Positions 1 through 5,741 are shown, numbered from the stretch's first letter. The stretch is DNA of 5,741 nucleotides from CAKZSU01 sp044223895 (GCA_044223895.1 JBGALL010000093.1:1-5741); one strand, 5' to 3'. Program-made: numbers and translations. The notes: generated by a model from the letters alone, not told the origin.

Positions 1-923
1 AAACTAATAATTCCTAATGATCTCTTTTTAAAACGTAAAAATAGATAGAACAATACAATCCCTATTCCAAATAATCCTAAACCACCAAGACCAAAGCTTT
101 TTTCGTATTCAGCAGTCGCTAAATATGGTAGGGTAGGATGTAGACCATAGATGATTTCAAAAAAAAGATTCGCTATAGTAGCCAAATAATTTCCAAGATA
201 TTTCATTTTTATGATGGTTACTTCGGGGTTTGTGAGCATGCCTTTTATAAAAATTTCTATTTGTGAACCTGAAGAAAACTGTTTATACCACCACAGGAAA
301 AAAATTGGCCCAAATACTCCTAACACTTTAAAAAGTCTTTGAAACAGTTGTCGTGCCTGATTTTTAGGGCTTGATGGAGGGGACAGTAGTAAGAAAAAAG
401 GGAGTATTCCAAAAATAGGAATAACTCTGGCCGGGTCGATAAATATGGCTGTGGATAAGAATAAAAAGAATTTCCATAGATGAGACTCTTCTCCTCTGAG
501 AAATTTAAGTAGACTAATAACCGATACCAGAATAAATATTCCAGCAATTGCAGCAACGTTGTACAACGGAGTAGTAATAATATCCATCCCGGCGATTGCC
601 ACACTAGAAAATAAACCAGACAGATAAGCTGCTATCTTTGAATTGGTCAATTTATATAAGAAAATGCTAGTCAAAATAGCATTGGTTATTTTTAAACTAA
701 TACCGAAAGCTTGCCAATAGAATGAATGCAAACCGAAGATTGGATAGAGGAGATAAATTTCTATTGGAGTACCGGGGTGTTTAAAGTACTCATACAGTCG
801 GGCGAAGTTATACTTATAGATCCAAAATACTAGTGAGTCATCTTGAAAAAAATCAAAACCAACTACTCTCCAAAAACTCCCAAAAGCAAGTAGTGAAATG
901 ACAACAATATAAAATTTTCTTAT
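1..923 (-). CDS. GT-C-like polytopic membrane protein, probable glycosyltransferase (3' partial; start uncertain)
   Basis: Reading leftward from 923, 307 codons stay open to the window edge, so the C-terminus is missing. The product is strongly hydrophobic. A first membrane segment lies at about residues 5-21. It is followed by an outside loop with an acidic pair (FFQDD, D28-D29) and then hydrophobic stretches near 55-90, 98-112, 120-140, 150-180, 197-213, 240-260 and 280-296. An early acidic pair after the first helix and many helices are typical of GT-C enzymes (PMT/ArnT-like), which move sugars from polyprenyl-phosphate donors at the outer membrane face. The family call rests on this architecture; donor and acceptor are unknown. 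The start is abnormal. An in-frame TAG lies at 933-935 and there is no ATG, GTG or TTG until about codon 65. The 923 start is an ATA chosen because AGGAG (930-934) sits six bases upstream. A damaged start is equally possible. It is transcribed divergently from the glycan operon and may serve the same pathway. Confidence 0.72.
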   Translation of the reverse strand, partial: MRKFYIVVISLLAFGSFWRVVGFDFFQDDSLVFWIYKYNFARLYEYFKHPGTPIEIYLLYPIFGLHSFYWQAFGISLKITNAILTSIFLYKLTNSKIAAYLSGLFSSVAIAGMDIITTPLYNVAAIAGIFILVSVISLLKFLRGEESHLWKFFLFLSTAIFIDPARVIPIFGILPFFLLLSPPSSPKNQARQLFQRLFKVLGVFGPIFFLWWYKQFSSGSQIEIFIKGMLTNPEVTIIKMKYLGNYLATIANLFFEIIYGLHPTLPYLATAEYEKSFGLGGLGLFGIGIVLFYLFLRFKKRSLGIIS

Positions 924-926
924 ACC

Positions 927-949
927 ATACTCCTAATCCGAGGGAGTAT
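927..949. repeat. Palindrome with 7-bp arms in the divergent intergenic region
   Basis: ATACTCC at 927-933 is exactly complementary to GGAGTAT at 943-949, with a nine-base loop (934-942). In a leftward transcript the arms would form a stem that hides the Shine-Dalgarno core of the membrane-protein gene. As DNA it overlaps a TATACT hexamer on the minus strand, so it could instead be an operator. The repeat is directly visible; both roles are inference. No run of T follows the stem, so it is not a standard intrinsic terminator. Confidence 0.6.
930..934 (-). promoter_or_regulatory. Shine-Dalgarno AGGAG of the leftward membrane-protein gene
   Basis: On the minus strand the bases read AGGAG, the best Shine-Dalgarno match next to any start in this window. 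The spacing is six bases to the ATA at 921-923, which is in the long open frame. It is only one base to the ATG at 926-928, which is out of frame and meets TAA two codons later. The site therefore favours initiation near 923 if the sequence is intact. It lies within the right arm of a hairpin-forming palindrome as read in the mRNA. Confidence 0.5.
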
Positions 950-950
950 A
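945..950 (-). promoter_or_regulatory. Candidate -10 element (TATACT) for the leftward gene
   Basis: TATACT on the minus strand matches the TATAAT consensus at five of six positions. It would start transcription at about 938, just before the AGGAG at 930-934. No convincing TTGACA-like -35 lies at the usual distance, so the call is weak in this AT-rich stretch. The hexamer overlaps the left arm (as read in the mRNA) of the palindrome at 927-949. Confidence 0.25.
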
Positions 951-986
951 AAAAAGACAAATTAAGAACTCATTAAAATAATCAAA

Positions 987-1016
987 TTCACACATGCGAT
1001 GAAGTATTTCTACAAA
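987..1016 (+). promoter_or_regulatory. Candidate sigma70-type promoter of the rightward glycan operon
   Basis: TTCACA at 987-992 matches the -35 consensus at five of six positions. Eighteen bases downstream, TACAAA at 1011-1016 matches -10 at four of six. Transcription would start near 1023, leaving a leader of about ten bases before the first gene at 1034. This is the best pair I find in the 110-base gap, but such matches arise by chance in AT-rich DNA. A weaker TAAAAT at 974-979 lacks a good -35. Confidence 0.28.
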
Positions 1017-1033
1017 AATGAGAGAATAGGTCC

Positions 1034-1825
1034 ATGAACGTGTCATTAGTTATCGTTACGCATAATGTCGATGAATTATTCGTTGTTCAATCGAAACAAA
1101 TTACCAATCCATTATTTTCTGAGGTTGTCATCATTAATACTGGAAAGAAAGACATTAGTTCGCTCACGAATTTGAAGCTTTCTAACCTTCGTGTGTTTGA
1201 TCATGAATTTCAAAATGACTTACCACAGATTAAAAATATTGGAATACAACAAGCCACGGGTGACTGGATTCTCACGATAGATACTGATGAGTTGTTTGAA
1301 GATTCGTTACTAGCAGAGGTGCCACAATTAATCATCAATGATGAGATCGATGGATATTGGTTTCGCAGAAAAACCTTTATTGATTCTAAAGGCACCTATC
1401 TCAAACATGGACTGTTTTATCCTGACTGGCAGTTACGTCTATTTCGTAGACGGCGGGAATATCTCTATTCAGGTGGAGTTCATGCCTTACTGCCAATTCC
1501 TCAACAAAGGACTAAAGAAATATCTTTAGATTTATTGCATTATCCAACAAATCCTAAATATCAATCCTTTGCGAATTTTAAAAATTTTCTTCCTTATATT
1601 TATATGGATGCGGCAGAGTACACCAAAAAGAGTAACTCAGCATTCAAACTAATCATATTAGGAATAAAGGAATTTATAAATTTATTTTTTGGGGGGTACT
1701 TGCGAGGAAAAGGATTTCTGGATGGGTGGGCAGGATTTCGAGCCCATCTGCTTTTTGCATCTTACATAAGTGCGATTTATTTCTTTGCTGCACATACGAT
1801 GCTCTTTCGGAGTAATAAGGTATAA
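1034..1825 (+). CDS. Family 2 glycosyltransferase, WaaE/KdtX-like (beta-glucosyltransferase type)
   Basis: This 263-residue GT-A enzyme would transfer a sugar from an NDP-sugar to a glycan acceptor on the cytoplasmic side of the membrane. The first strand IVTHN is at 7-11 and the metal-binding DTDE at 83-86. YPDWQLRLFRR is at 129-139 and GGVHALL at 147-153, the place of the usual VHE. The C-terminal part FLDGWAGFRAHLL (228-240), followed by a hydrophobic stretch to about 258, is typical of the WaaE-like branch and probably anchors the enzyme to the membrane. Length fits the family. The segment after the second strand reads IINTG where related enzymes usually have a DTG, so N35 replaces a common nucleotide-contacting aspartate. 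The start is fixed by an in-frame TGA at 1019-1021, with only a weak AGG upstream. It is the first gene of the rightward run, seven bases before the epimerase. Family is confident; sugar specificity is unknown. Confidence 0.9.
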   Translation: MNVSLVIVTHNVDELFVVQSKQITNPLFSEVVIINTGKKDISSLTNLKLSNLRVFDHEFQNDLPQIKNIGIQQATGDWILTIDTDELFEDSLLAEVPQLIINDEIDGYWFRRKTFIDSKGTYLKHGLFYPDWQLRLFRRRREYLYSGGVHALLPIPQQRTKEISLDLLHYPTNPKYQSFANFKNFLPYIYMDAAEYTKKSNSAFKLIILGIKEFINLFFGGYLRGKGFLDGWAGFRAHLLFASYISAIYFFAAHTMLFRSNKV

Positions 1826-1826
1826 T
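1821..1826 (+). promoter_or_regulatory. Perfect TATAAT at leaderless distance from the epimerase ATG
   Basis: TATAAT ends six bases before the ATG at 1833. A -10 element here would place the transcription start at about 1833, on the A of the ATG, as in leaderless promoters. The -35 region near 1798-1803 shows no clear match. The hexamer overlaps the stop codon of the preceding gene, so it may be chance in AT-rich coding sequence. Confidence 0.25.
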
Positions 1827-1832
1827 GAACCT

Positions 1833-2852
1833 ATGAAAGCCTTGGTAACCGGTGCCGCTGGATTTATTGGAAGTCATTTAGTTGATGCCTTGATAGAAGA
1901 ATATGATGTGGTCTATGGTGTAGATAACTTGGTAGGAGGATATGAATCCAACGTTAATCCATCTTCTCAATTCACCCCTATAGATCTTTGTGATAAACAA
2001 GCTGTCAGTGATTATATAAAGAAAATTAAACCAGACGTATTATTTCATTTAGCTGCTGATGCTACCGAAGGGCGGAGTCAATTTACTCCTATTTCTGCTT
2101 CAGAAAACAATTATCTTGCCTATTTATACACTTTAATTCCCTGTATCCAACAACATATAAAAAAGGTTGTCTTGGTAAGCAGTATGAGTGTTTATGGATC
2201 ACAGAAACCACCGTTTTCAGAAGAGATGCCGAAGAAACCTGATGATGTGTATGGGGTTACTAAGGCTGCAATGGAGGATGTCACTCAGGTGTTAGCCAAA
2301 GTTCATGGTTTTGAATATTCGATTATCCGTCCTCATAATGTGTATGGACCGAGACAAAATATGCGAGATCCATACAGAAATGTGGTAGCCATTTTTATAA
2401 ATAGATTGCTTCAAAATAAGCCTTTTTATATATATGGAAAAGGCAACCAGAAACGCGCGTTTACCTATATCCAAGACTTAATTCCTTATATGGTTACCAT
2501 AGGCTCATCCGAAAGCTGTAATGGAGAAATATTTAATATCGGTCCAGATCAGGAATACACCATCAATCAATTGTCAGAAGCTATTCTTACCACCTGGTTT
2601 CAGAATACAACTATTCCCGAATCACTAACGCCTCATTATCTTCCCTTACGGCCTTTGGAGGTAGTAAATGCCTACTGTACCAATGATAAAGCAAAAAAAC
2701 ACCTTGGATATACAACCTCAGTTTCATTACTAAAAGGAATTCAGGAAACAGTTGCCTGGGCGAAATCAGTCGGACCTCAACCGTTTCAATACATAGATTT
2801 AGAATTAATGAATGATGATGTCCCTGAGACCTGGAAAAAACATCTCATATGA
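1833..2852 (+). CDS. NAD-dependent sugar-nucleotide epimerase/dehydratase (extended SDR)
   Basis: The 339-residue product is a cytoplasmic extended short-chain dehydrogenase that modifies an NDP-sugar. The Rossmann fold opens with GAAGFIG (7-13, GxxGxxG) and D31 ends the second strand, where it would hold the NAD ribose. HLAAD (72-76) is followed by SSMSVYG (116-122), in which S117 aligns with the GalE catalytic serine. The catalytic YGVTK has Y140 and K144. RPHNVYGPRQ (166-175) and KRAFTYIQDL (207-216) are typical of the GalE/dTDP-glucose-dehydratase group. The C-terminal tail (about 314-339) is an extension of unclear use. The frame is open from an ATG at 1770, but I start at 1833: the Rossmann strand begins there, as in the family, and the longer form would overlap the upstream gene by 56 bases with no homology-like residues. 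The gene lies seven bases after the GT2 and overlaps the next by ATGA. Epimerase versus dehydratase cannot be decided; GalE itself is not claimed. Confidence 0.92.
   Translation: MKALVTGAAGFIGSHLVDALIEEYDVVYGVDNLVGGYESNVNPSSQFTPIDLCDKQAVSDYIKKIKPDVLFHLAADATEGRSQFTPISASENNYLAYLYTLIPCIQQHIKKVVLVSSMSVYGSQKPPFSEEMPKKPDDVYGVTKAAMEDVTQVLAKVHGFEYSIIRPHNVYGPRQNMRDPYRNVVAIFINRLLQNKPFYIYGKGNQKRAFTYIQDLIPYMVTIGSSESCNGEIFNIGPDQEYTINQLSEAILTTWFQNTTIPESLTPHYLPLRPLEVVNAYCTNDKAKKHLGYTTSVSLLKGIQETVAWAKSVGPQPFQYIDLELMNDDVPETWKKHLI
2849..2852 (+). other. ATGA start/stop overlap (epimerase to second GT2)
   Basis: The ATG of the second GT2 shares bases with the TGA ending the epimerase. There is no purine-rich Shine-Dalgarno sequence at a normal distance, so initiation probably depends on ribosomes terminating here (translational coupling). 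Confidence 0.7.
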
Positions 2853-3679
2853 TATGTCAGAGGCAATATGCCCTTTATATCTCTTACCTATTTTCTATAC
2901 CCAAGATACTCGCGTTGTCTGATGTTCTTAGCAGTTATCGTATCGTTCTGGTAGATAACACTCCAGATCCTACCAAGACGGTACAACATTATCTCGATAA
3001 AACACAAAAAACATTTCCTAAACAGGTAATCTATATACAAAATGGCGAAAATAAAGGCTATACAGGGGGGGTAAACACAGGTTTGAAATGGGCATATGCC
3101 CACAATGCAGAGTGGATAGTTATTTTAAATGATGATTTGGAGATGTCAGTCAATACCGTTAAAACTTTTTGTGATTATTTACAACAAGCGGTTGTAGGAT
3201 TGGTAGGACCATTCCCTCGTTATCTGGATAAGAAGCGCTGGACTACCTATATCCATGGTCAACAATCAGATCCTGATTTTTTATCAGGGTCTTTCTTAGC
3301 AGTTCATAGAAAAGTTATTGATACATTAGGCTATCTCTATGATCCGTATTTCATTTTTTATGAAGAAGTTGAATATTGTGTGCGAGCTAAAAAAATTGGC
3401 TTCCCACTGCAACCAGTAGTACTGAATGGTATTGATCATGAAGAATCATCATCATTCAAAAATATATCATTTCATCACCAATATTATTTAGCACGAAATC
3501 ATTTCTTGTTTATCGAACGGAATGCACCTATGGCTGTAAAAATCTATGAATTGATCCGATTCCCGAAAACAATGTACGAACATATCAGCAGAAAAGAATT
3601 TGGAGCTCTATTGGGTATACGGGATTATTTTATTCGAAGATTTGGAAGATTGAGACAAGATGAGAGAAACGCTATTTGA
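2849..3679 (+). CDS. Family 2 glycosyltransferase (rhamnosyltransferase/WbbL-like type)
   Basis: A 276-residue GT-A enzyme that would add a sugar to a growing surface glycan. VLVDN (33-37) ends the second strand. NGENKGYTGGVNTG (65-78) is the hallmark loop of WbbL-type GT2 proteins, and ILNDDLEM (92-99) carries the DxD-like metal site (D95, D96). LSGSFLAVHRKV (145-156) leads into YDPYFIFYEEVEY (164-176), where the acidic residues E172, E173 and E175 occupy the usual catalytic-base region. The tail YYLARNHFLFIERN (212-225) is also typical. The N-terminus is unusual: the first strand should read like VTYN, but here it reads ISYLFS (11-16). The frame has no other early ATG, and the two other frames close quickly (22 and 28 codons), so a frameshift is possible but not shown. 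Translation is probably coupled to the epimerase by ATGA. Family call is firm; donor sugar is not known. Confidence 0.88.
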   Translation: MICQRQYALYISYLFSIPKILALSDVLSSYRIVLVDNTPDPTKTVQHYLDKTQKTFPKQVIYIQNGENKGYTGGVNTGLKWAYAHNAEWIVILNDDLEMSVNTVKTFCDYLQQAVVGLVGPFPRYLDKKRWTTYIHGQQSDPDFLSGSFLAVHRKVIDTLGYLYDPYFIFYEEVEYCVRAKKIGFPLQPVVLNGIDHEESSSFKNISFHHQYYLARNHFLFIERNAPMAVKIYELIRFPKTMYEHISRKEFGALLGIRDYFIRRFGRLRQDERNAI

Positions 3680-3712
3680 CTTTAGTCATAGCAGAGTATT
3701 TCATGAATATAT

Positions 3713-4807
3713 ATGGTAATAGGCGTTGATTCAGGTGCCCTTAGTATAAAAGACGATCGGCTTAAAGTTGGGGTTTATAGAGTTATAGTTAATCTCCTTC
3801 AGCAGCTATCAAAGATTGACCTTCACAATGAATACAGGTTGTATTCCTTCGATGCTATAGATGAGAATCTCATGAACTCTTTTTCAACGGTTATGCAAAA
3901 TGTCATACTTAGACCTAGAAAAGGATGGTTTGCGCTTCGCCTTCCCCTAAGCCTTTTTATCCATCCTATCGATCTTTTTTTGGGTGTATCTCAAGCGGTA
4001 CCATTTGGGTTACAAAAGAATCTTGGATTTATTTATGATTTGGGATTTATCCATTATCCAGATGCATATCCTCATTCACATCAAAAACTTCTGAAACAGA
4101 CAGAGAATGTTATCCACCGTTCTCAACATATAATAACCATCTCAGAAGCATCGAAGTCAGATATATGTTCGATATTCAAAGTTCCCGAGGATCGGGTAAC
4201 TGTAGCCTATCCTGGAAAAGATGAAAGATTTACCAAAGAAGGTGATCTCTTTAAAGGAAATCTTCCTTATTTTTTACATGTTGGTAGTCTGAAGCCCGGT
4301 AAAAATATTCCTACTTTGATACGGGCATTTAGGGAATTCTTACAACAGTCGCAGCAACAATATCTGTTACTCATCATAGGTGGTGACTATTGGCTGGATG
4401 AAGAGATACTTACTACAATAGAAGACTGTAAACTTAATGAATCAGTTCGTTTGTTAGGATATGTACCAGACAATCTGTTACCGATGTATTATCGTGGAGC
4501 AACTGCTTTTGTCACTGCCTCTATTTCTGAAGGATTTTGTCTCCCGGTTGTAGAAGCAATGGCTTCGGGATGCCCAGTAATAGCATCCAAAGCTGGTGCC
4601 TTTTTGGAAGTAGCCCCAGAAGAAGAGATGTTATTTGATCCTAAAGATGTTCAAGGGTTTGCTAAAGGAATGGAGCAAATTACAAGTAACGCCGAGCTTC
4701 GTGATATAGTTATCGCCAAAGGACTCGCAAAATCTGATGACTATACCTGGCAAAGTTTTGGTGAGACAGTCTTTTCTGTCATCAATAAAATAACTACCAA
4801 TGGCTGA
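3713..4807 (+). CDS. Family 4 glycosyltransferase (GT-B)
   Basis: The 364-residue length fits a complete GT4 enzyme that retains anomeric configuration and uses an NDP-sugar donor. The N-terminal domain has KVGVYRVIVNLL (18-29), in place of the usual GIGRY loop, and IYDLGFIHYPD (107-117), then ITISEASKSDI (141-151) and a hinge near PGKDERF (167-173). The donor domain opens with LHVGSLKPGKN (188-198), where K194 and K197 hold the place of phosphate-binding basic residues. RLLGYVPDNLLPMYY (246-260) follows. The EX7E motif is complete: E273 and E281 in SEGFCLPVVEA. AMASGCPVIAS (282-292) is also typical. The start at 3713 is the only ATG after an in-frame TGA at 3704-3706; no Shine-Dalgarno match is seen, and the gap to the previous gene is 33 bases. 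The end overlaps the methyltransferase by eight bases. Mannosyltransferase-like members are common in this family, but specificity is not deducible. Confidence 0.93.
   Translation: MVIGVDSGALSIKDDRLKVGVYRVIVNLLQQLSKIDLHNEYRLYSFDAIDENLMNSFSTVMQNVILRPRKGWFALRLPLSLFIHPIDLFLGVSQAVPFGLQKNLGFIYDLGFIHYPDAYPHSHQKLLKQTENVIHRSQHIITISEASKSDICSIFKVPEDRVTVAYPGKDERFTKEGDLFKGNLPYFLHVGSLKPGKNIPTLIRAFREFLQQSQQQYLLLIIGGDYWLDEEILTTIEDCKLNESVRLLGYVPDNLLPMYYRGATAFVTASISEGFCLPVVEAMASGCPVIASKAGAFLEVAPEEEMLFDPKDVQGFAKGMEQITSNAELRDIVIAKGLAKSDDYTWQSFGETVFSVINKITTNG
4800..4807 (+). other. Eight-base gene overlap (GT4 to methyltransferase)
   Basis: The methyltransferase ATG begins five bases before the TGA of the GT4 gene. 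As no Shine-Dalgarno sequence precedes it, re-initiation after GT4 termination is the likely way it is translated. Confidence 0.65.
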
Positions 4808-5564
4808 AGTAACCACGAAACAAACATTATATCCCTTCTTGGATAGGGTAGAAGGATGGCTTTCACACCATGAAGCTATCTTATTGTACGAACTTGCAAA
4901 AAAAGTCTCAGCTCAGGGGGAGATAGTAGAAATTGGCAGCTATAAAGGTAAATCAACCATTGCCTTAGCGTCTGGTCTCTATGCTTCTAAAAAACTTGGA
5001 AAAATTTGGGCTATAGATCCACATGAGGGAATAATAAAAGAAGGGCAACACTTTCCTAACAAAAAGACCTTTAATGATTTTAAAAAAAATATTCAAACAG
5101 CAGGTGTAGAGTCTTTGGTTCAACCGGTGGTCGAAACCTCAAGAAAAGCTGCGAAAGAATGGAACCAACCGATCCGGTTATTATTCCTCGATGGGTTACA
5201 TGATTATCAACATACGGTTGAAGATTATCGAATCTGGTCTCCATGGGTTGTGAAGGGTGGAGTCATTGCCTTTCACGATGGATTTTGCGGTGAAGCAGGG
5301 GTGTGGAAAGTAATTCATTCACATGTTTTTCATCGTAAGGATATCGTAGATATAGGAACGGTTAGTTCTATTCTATATGTTATCTTGGGCACACCAACGC
5401 TTATGTCCAAACTTCGGGTAAAGCGCAAAAAAAGACTGATTCAGATAGCTATGATGGTCCATACCAAACGAATCCCTTGGTTACTGAAAAAATTCGGTAT
5501 ACATGTTGCTATCCGAATGCTCTTGTTAACGAAATACACCATAGGGGTATACAAAAAAATATGA
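4800..5564 (+). CDS. Class I SAM-dependent methyltransferase (Methyltransf_24-like)
   Basis: The 254-residue protein has the class I methyltransferase core. Motif I is IVEIGSYKGKSTIALA (42-57), with E44 and G46 at the SAM site. IWAIDPHEG (69-77) places D73 on the second acidic strand for the SAM ribose. LLFLDGLHDYQHTVEDY (127-143), with D131 and H134, followed by GGVIAFHD (153-160), is the signature of the Methyltransf_24 branch, which often sits in glycan clusters. Inside this operon, O-methylation of a sugar, possibly as a chain cap, is a reasonable guess, but the substrate is not shown. The last 50 residues (about 203-254) are rich in lysine and arginine with hydrophobic stretches (LRVKRKKRL, IRMLLLTKY), which may bind the membrane. 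It begins inside the end of the GT4 gene with no clear Shine-Dalgarno, and its stop overlaps the next ATG. Confidence 0.9.
   Translation: MAEVTTKQTLYPFLDRVEGWLSHHEAILLYELAKKVSAQGEIVEIGSYKGKSTIALASGLYASKKLGKIWAIDPHEGIIKEGQHFPNKKTFNDFKKNIQTAGVESLVQPVVETSRKAAKEWNQPIRLLFLDGLHDYQHTVEDYRIWSPWVVKGGVIAFHDGFCGEAGVWKVIHSHVFHRKDIVDIGTVSSILYVILGTPTLMSKLRVKRKKRLIQIAMMVHTKRIPWLLKKFGIHVAIRMLLLTKYTIGVYKKI
5561..5564 (+). other. ATGA start/stop overlap (methyltransferase to last gene)
   Basis: The stop TGA of the methyltransferase overlaps the ATG of the last gene. AGGGG at 5543-5547 is a possible Shine-Dalgarno but sits 13 bases away, longer than usual, so coupling is likely. Confidence 0.65.
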
Positions 5565-5741
5565 AACCCAAAGTAGCTATAGTCAGGGGAACCTTTTTGA
5601 ACAACTATGAAATGCAATTTTTTGAACCACTTGTGGATCAATTTGATATCACCGCCTTTGGTTCATTCCATCCCTATCATGATACCTTTGCCTTTCCTGT
5701 CGTAAAATTATGGTCGCCAATGGATTTACCTGATTTCCCTA
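5561..5741 (+). CDS. Probable family 4 glycosyltransferase, N-terminal part (cut by right edge)
   Basis: Sixty codons are open from the ATG to the window end. The product begins KVAIVRGTFLNNYEMQ (4-19), a first beta strand and loop of a GT-B fold, followed by FFEPLVDQFDITAFGS (20-35), the second strand and helix. This resembles the start of family 4 glycosyltransferases that I recall from Microgenomates-type genomes, where an IVRG..LN..EM pattern opens the protein. The catalytic domain, including the EX7E motif, lies outside the window, so the family cannot be confirmed here. Position at the end of a glycosyltransferase operon and ATGA overlap with the methyltransferase support a role in the same glycan pathway. 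Confidence 0.7.
   Translation, partial: MKPKVAIVRGTFLNNYEMQFFEPLVDQFDITAFGSFHPYHDTFAFPVVKLWSPMDLPDFP

Noticed and set aside
320..604. A 94-codon open frame on the minus strand
   Set aside because: It is an out-of-frame shadow of the long membrane-protein frame and shows no family motif.
1018..1029. Tiny reading frame ATG AGA GAA TAG just before the first GT2
   Set aside because: Three codons with no ribosome-binding site; likely chance, though it could in principle affect initiation at 1034.
1685..1697. Programmed ribosomal frameshift at the T6-G6 tract
   Set aside because: The frame (TTT TTT GGG GGG) does not match the X XXY YYZ slippery pattern, and the zero frame already gives a full-length enzyme.
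1770..1832. Longer N-terminus for the epimerase from an ATG at 1770
   Set aside because: It overlaps the upstream GT2 by 56 bases, and the Rossmann strand starts directly at the 1833 methionine as in the SDR family.
2854..2922. Alternative reading frame starting at ATG 2854 as the true start of the second GT2
   Set aside because: It ends in TGA after 22 codons and does not restore a GT2 first strand.
1..5741. CRISPR arrays, tRNA or rRNA genes, insertion sequences, intrinsic terminators
   Set aside because: No regular repeats, cloverleaf-like sequence, transposase motif or GC-rich stem followed by a T run was found by reading both strands.

Overview
The window is an AT-rich bacterial fragment that holds part of a surface-glycan biosynthesis locus. 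Seven protein genes fill almost all of it. One, at the left edge, reads leftward. Six read rightward in a tight head-to-tail run that is probably a single operon. I see no rRNA, tRNA, CRISPR array, insertion sequence or phage gene. The low GC, the dense short glycosyltransferases, the weak Shine-Dalgarno sequences and the style of the proteins suggest an uncultivated candidate-phyla (Patescibacteria, Microgenomates-like) genome. That placement is inference from memory of such loci, not something the window proves.

Layout. Positions 1-923 (minus) encode a multi-spanning membrane protein resembling GT-C glycosyltransferases, cut by the left edge. Its beginning is odd: no ATG, GTG or TTG lies in frame before about codon 65. 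Positions 924-1033 are a short divergent intergenic region with a 7-bp-arm palindrome and weak promoter candidates. The rightward run is a family 2 glycosyltransferase (1034-1825), an extended-SDR NAD-dependent sugar-nucleotide epimerase/dehydratase (1833-2852), a second family 2 glycosyltransferase (2849-3679), a family 4 glycosyltransferase (3713-4807), a SAM-dependent methyltransferase (4800-5564), and the start of another probable family 4 glycosyltransferase (5561 to the right edge).

How the genes may work together. The epimerase/dehydratase would make or modify an NDP-sugar. The cytoplasmic GT2 and GT4 enzymes would add sugars one by one to a lipid-linked or cell-surface acceptor. The methyltransferase could methylate a sugar in the chain. 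The leftward GT-C-like protein would use lipid-linked sugars on the outer face of the membrane. Three junctions overlap by 4 or 8 bases and one gap is only 7 bases, so translational coupling is likely. Sugar identities and linkages cannot be read from the sequence.

The most unusual points are the start of the leftward gene, the palindrome covering its ribosome-binding site, a perfect TATAAT placed so that transcription could begin at the epimerase ATG, and a second GT2 with a degenerate first strand. I found no clear evidence of a wholly new kind of system.
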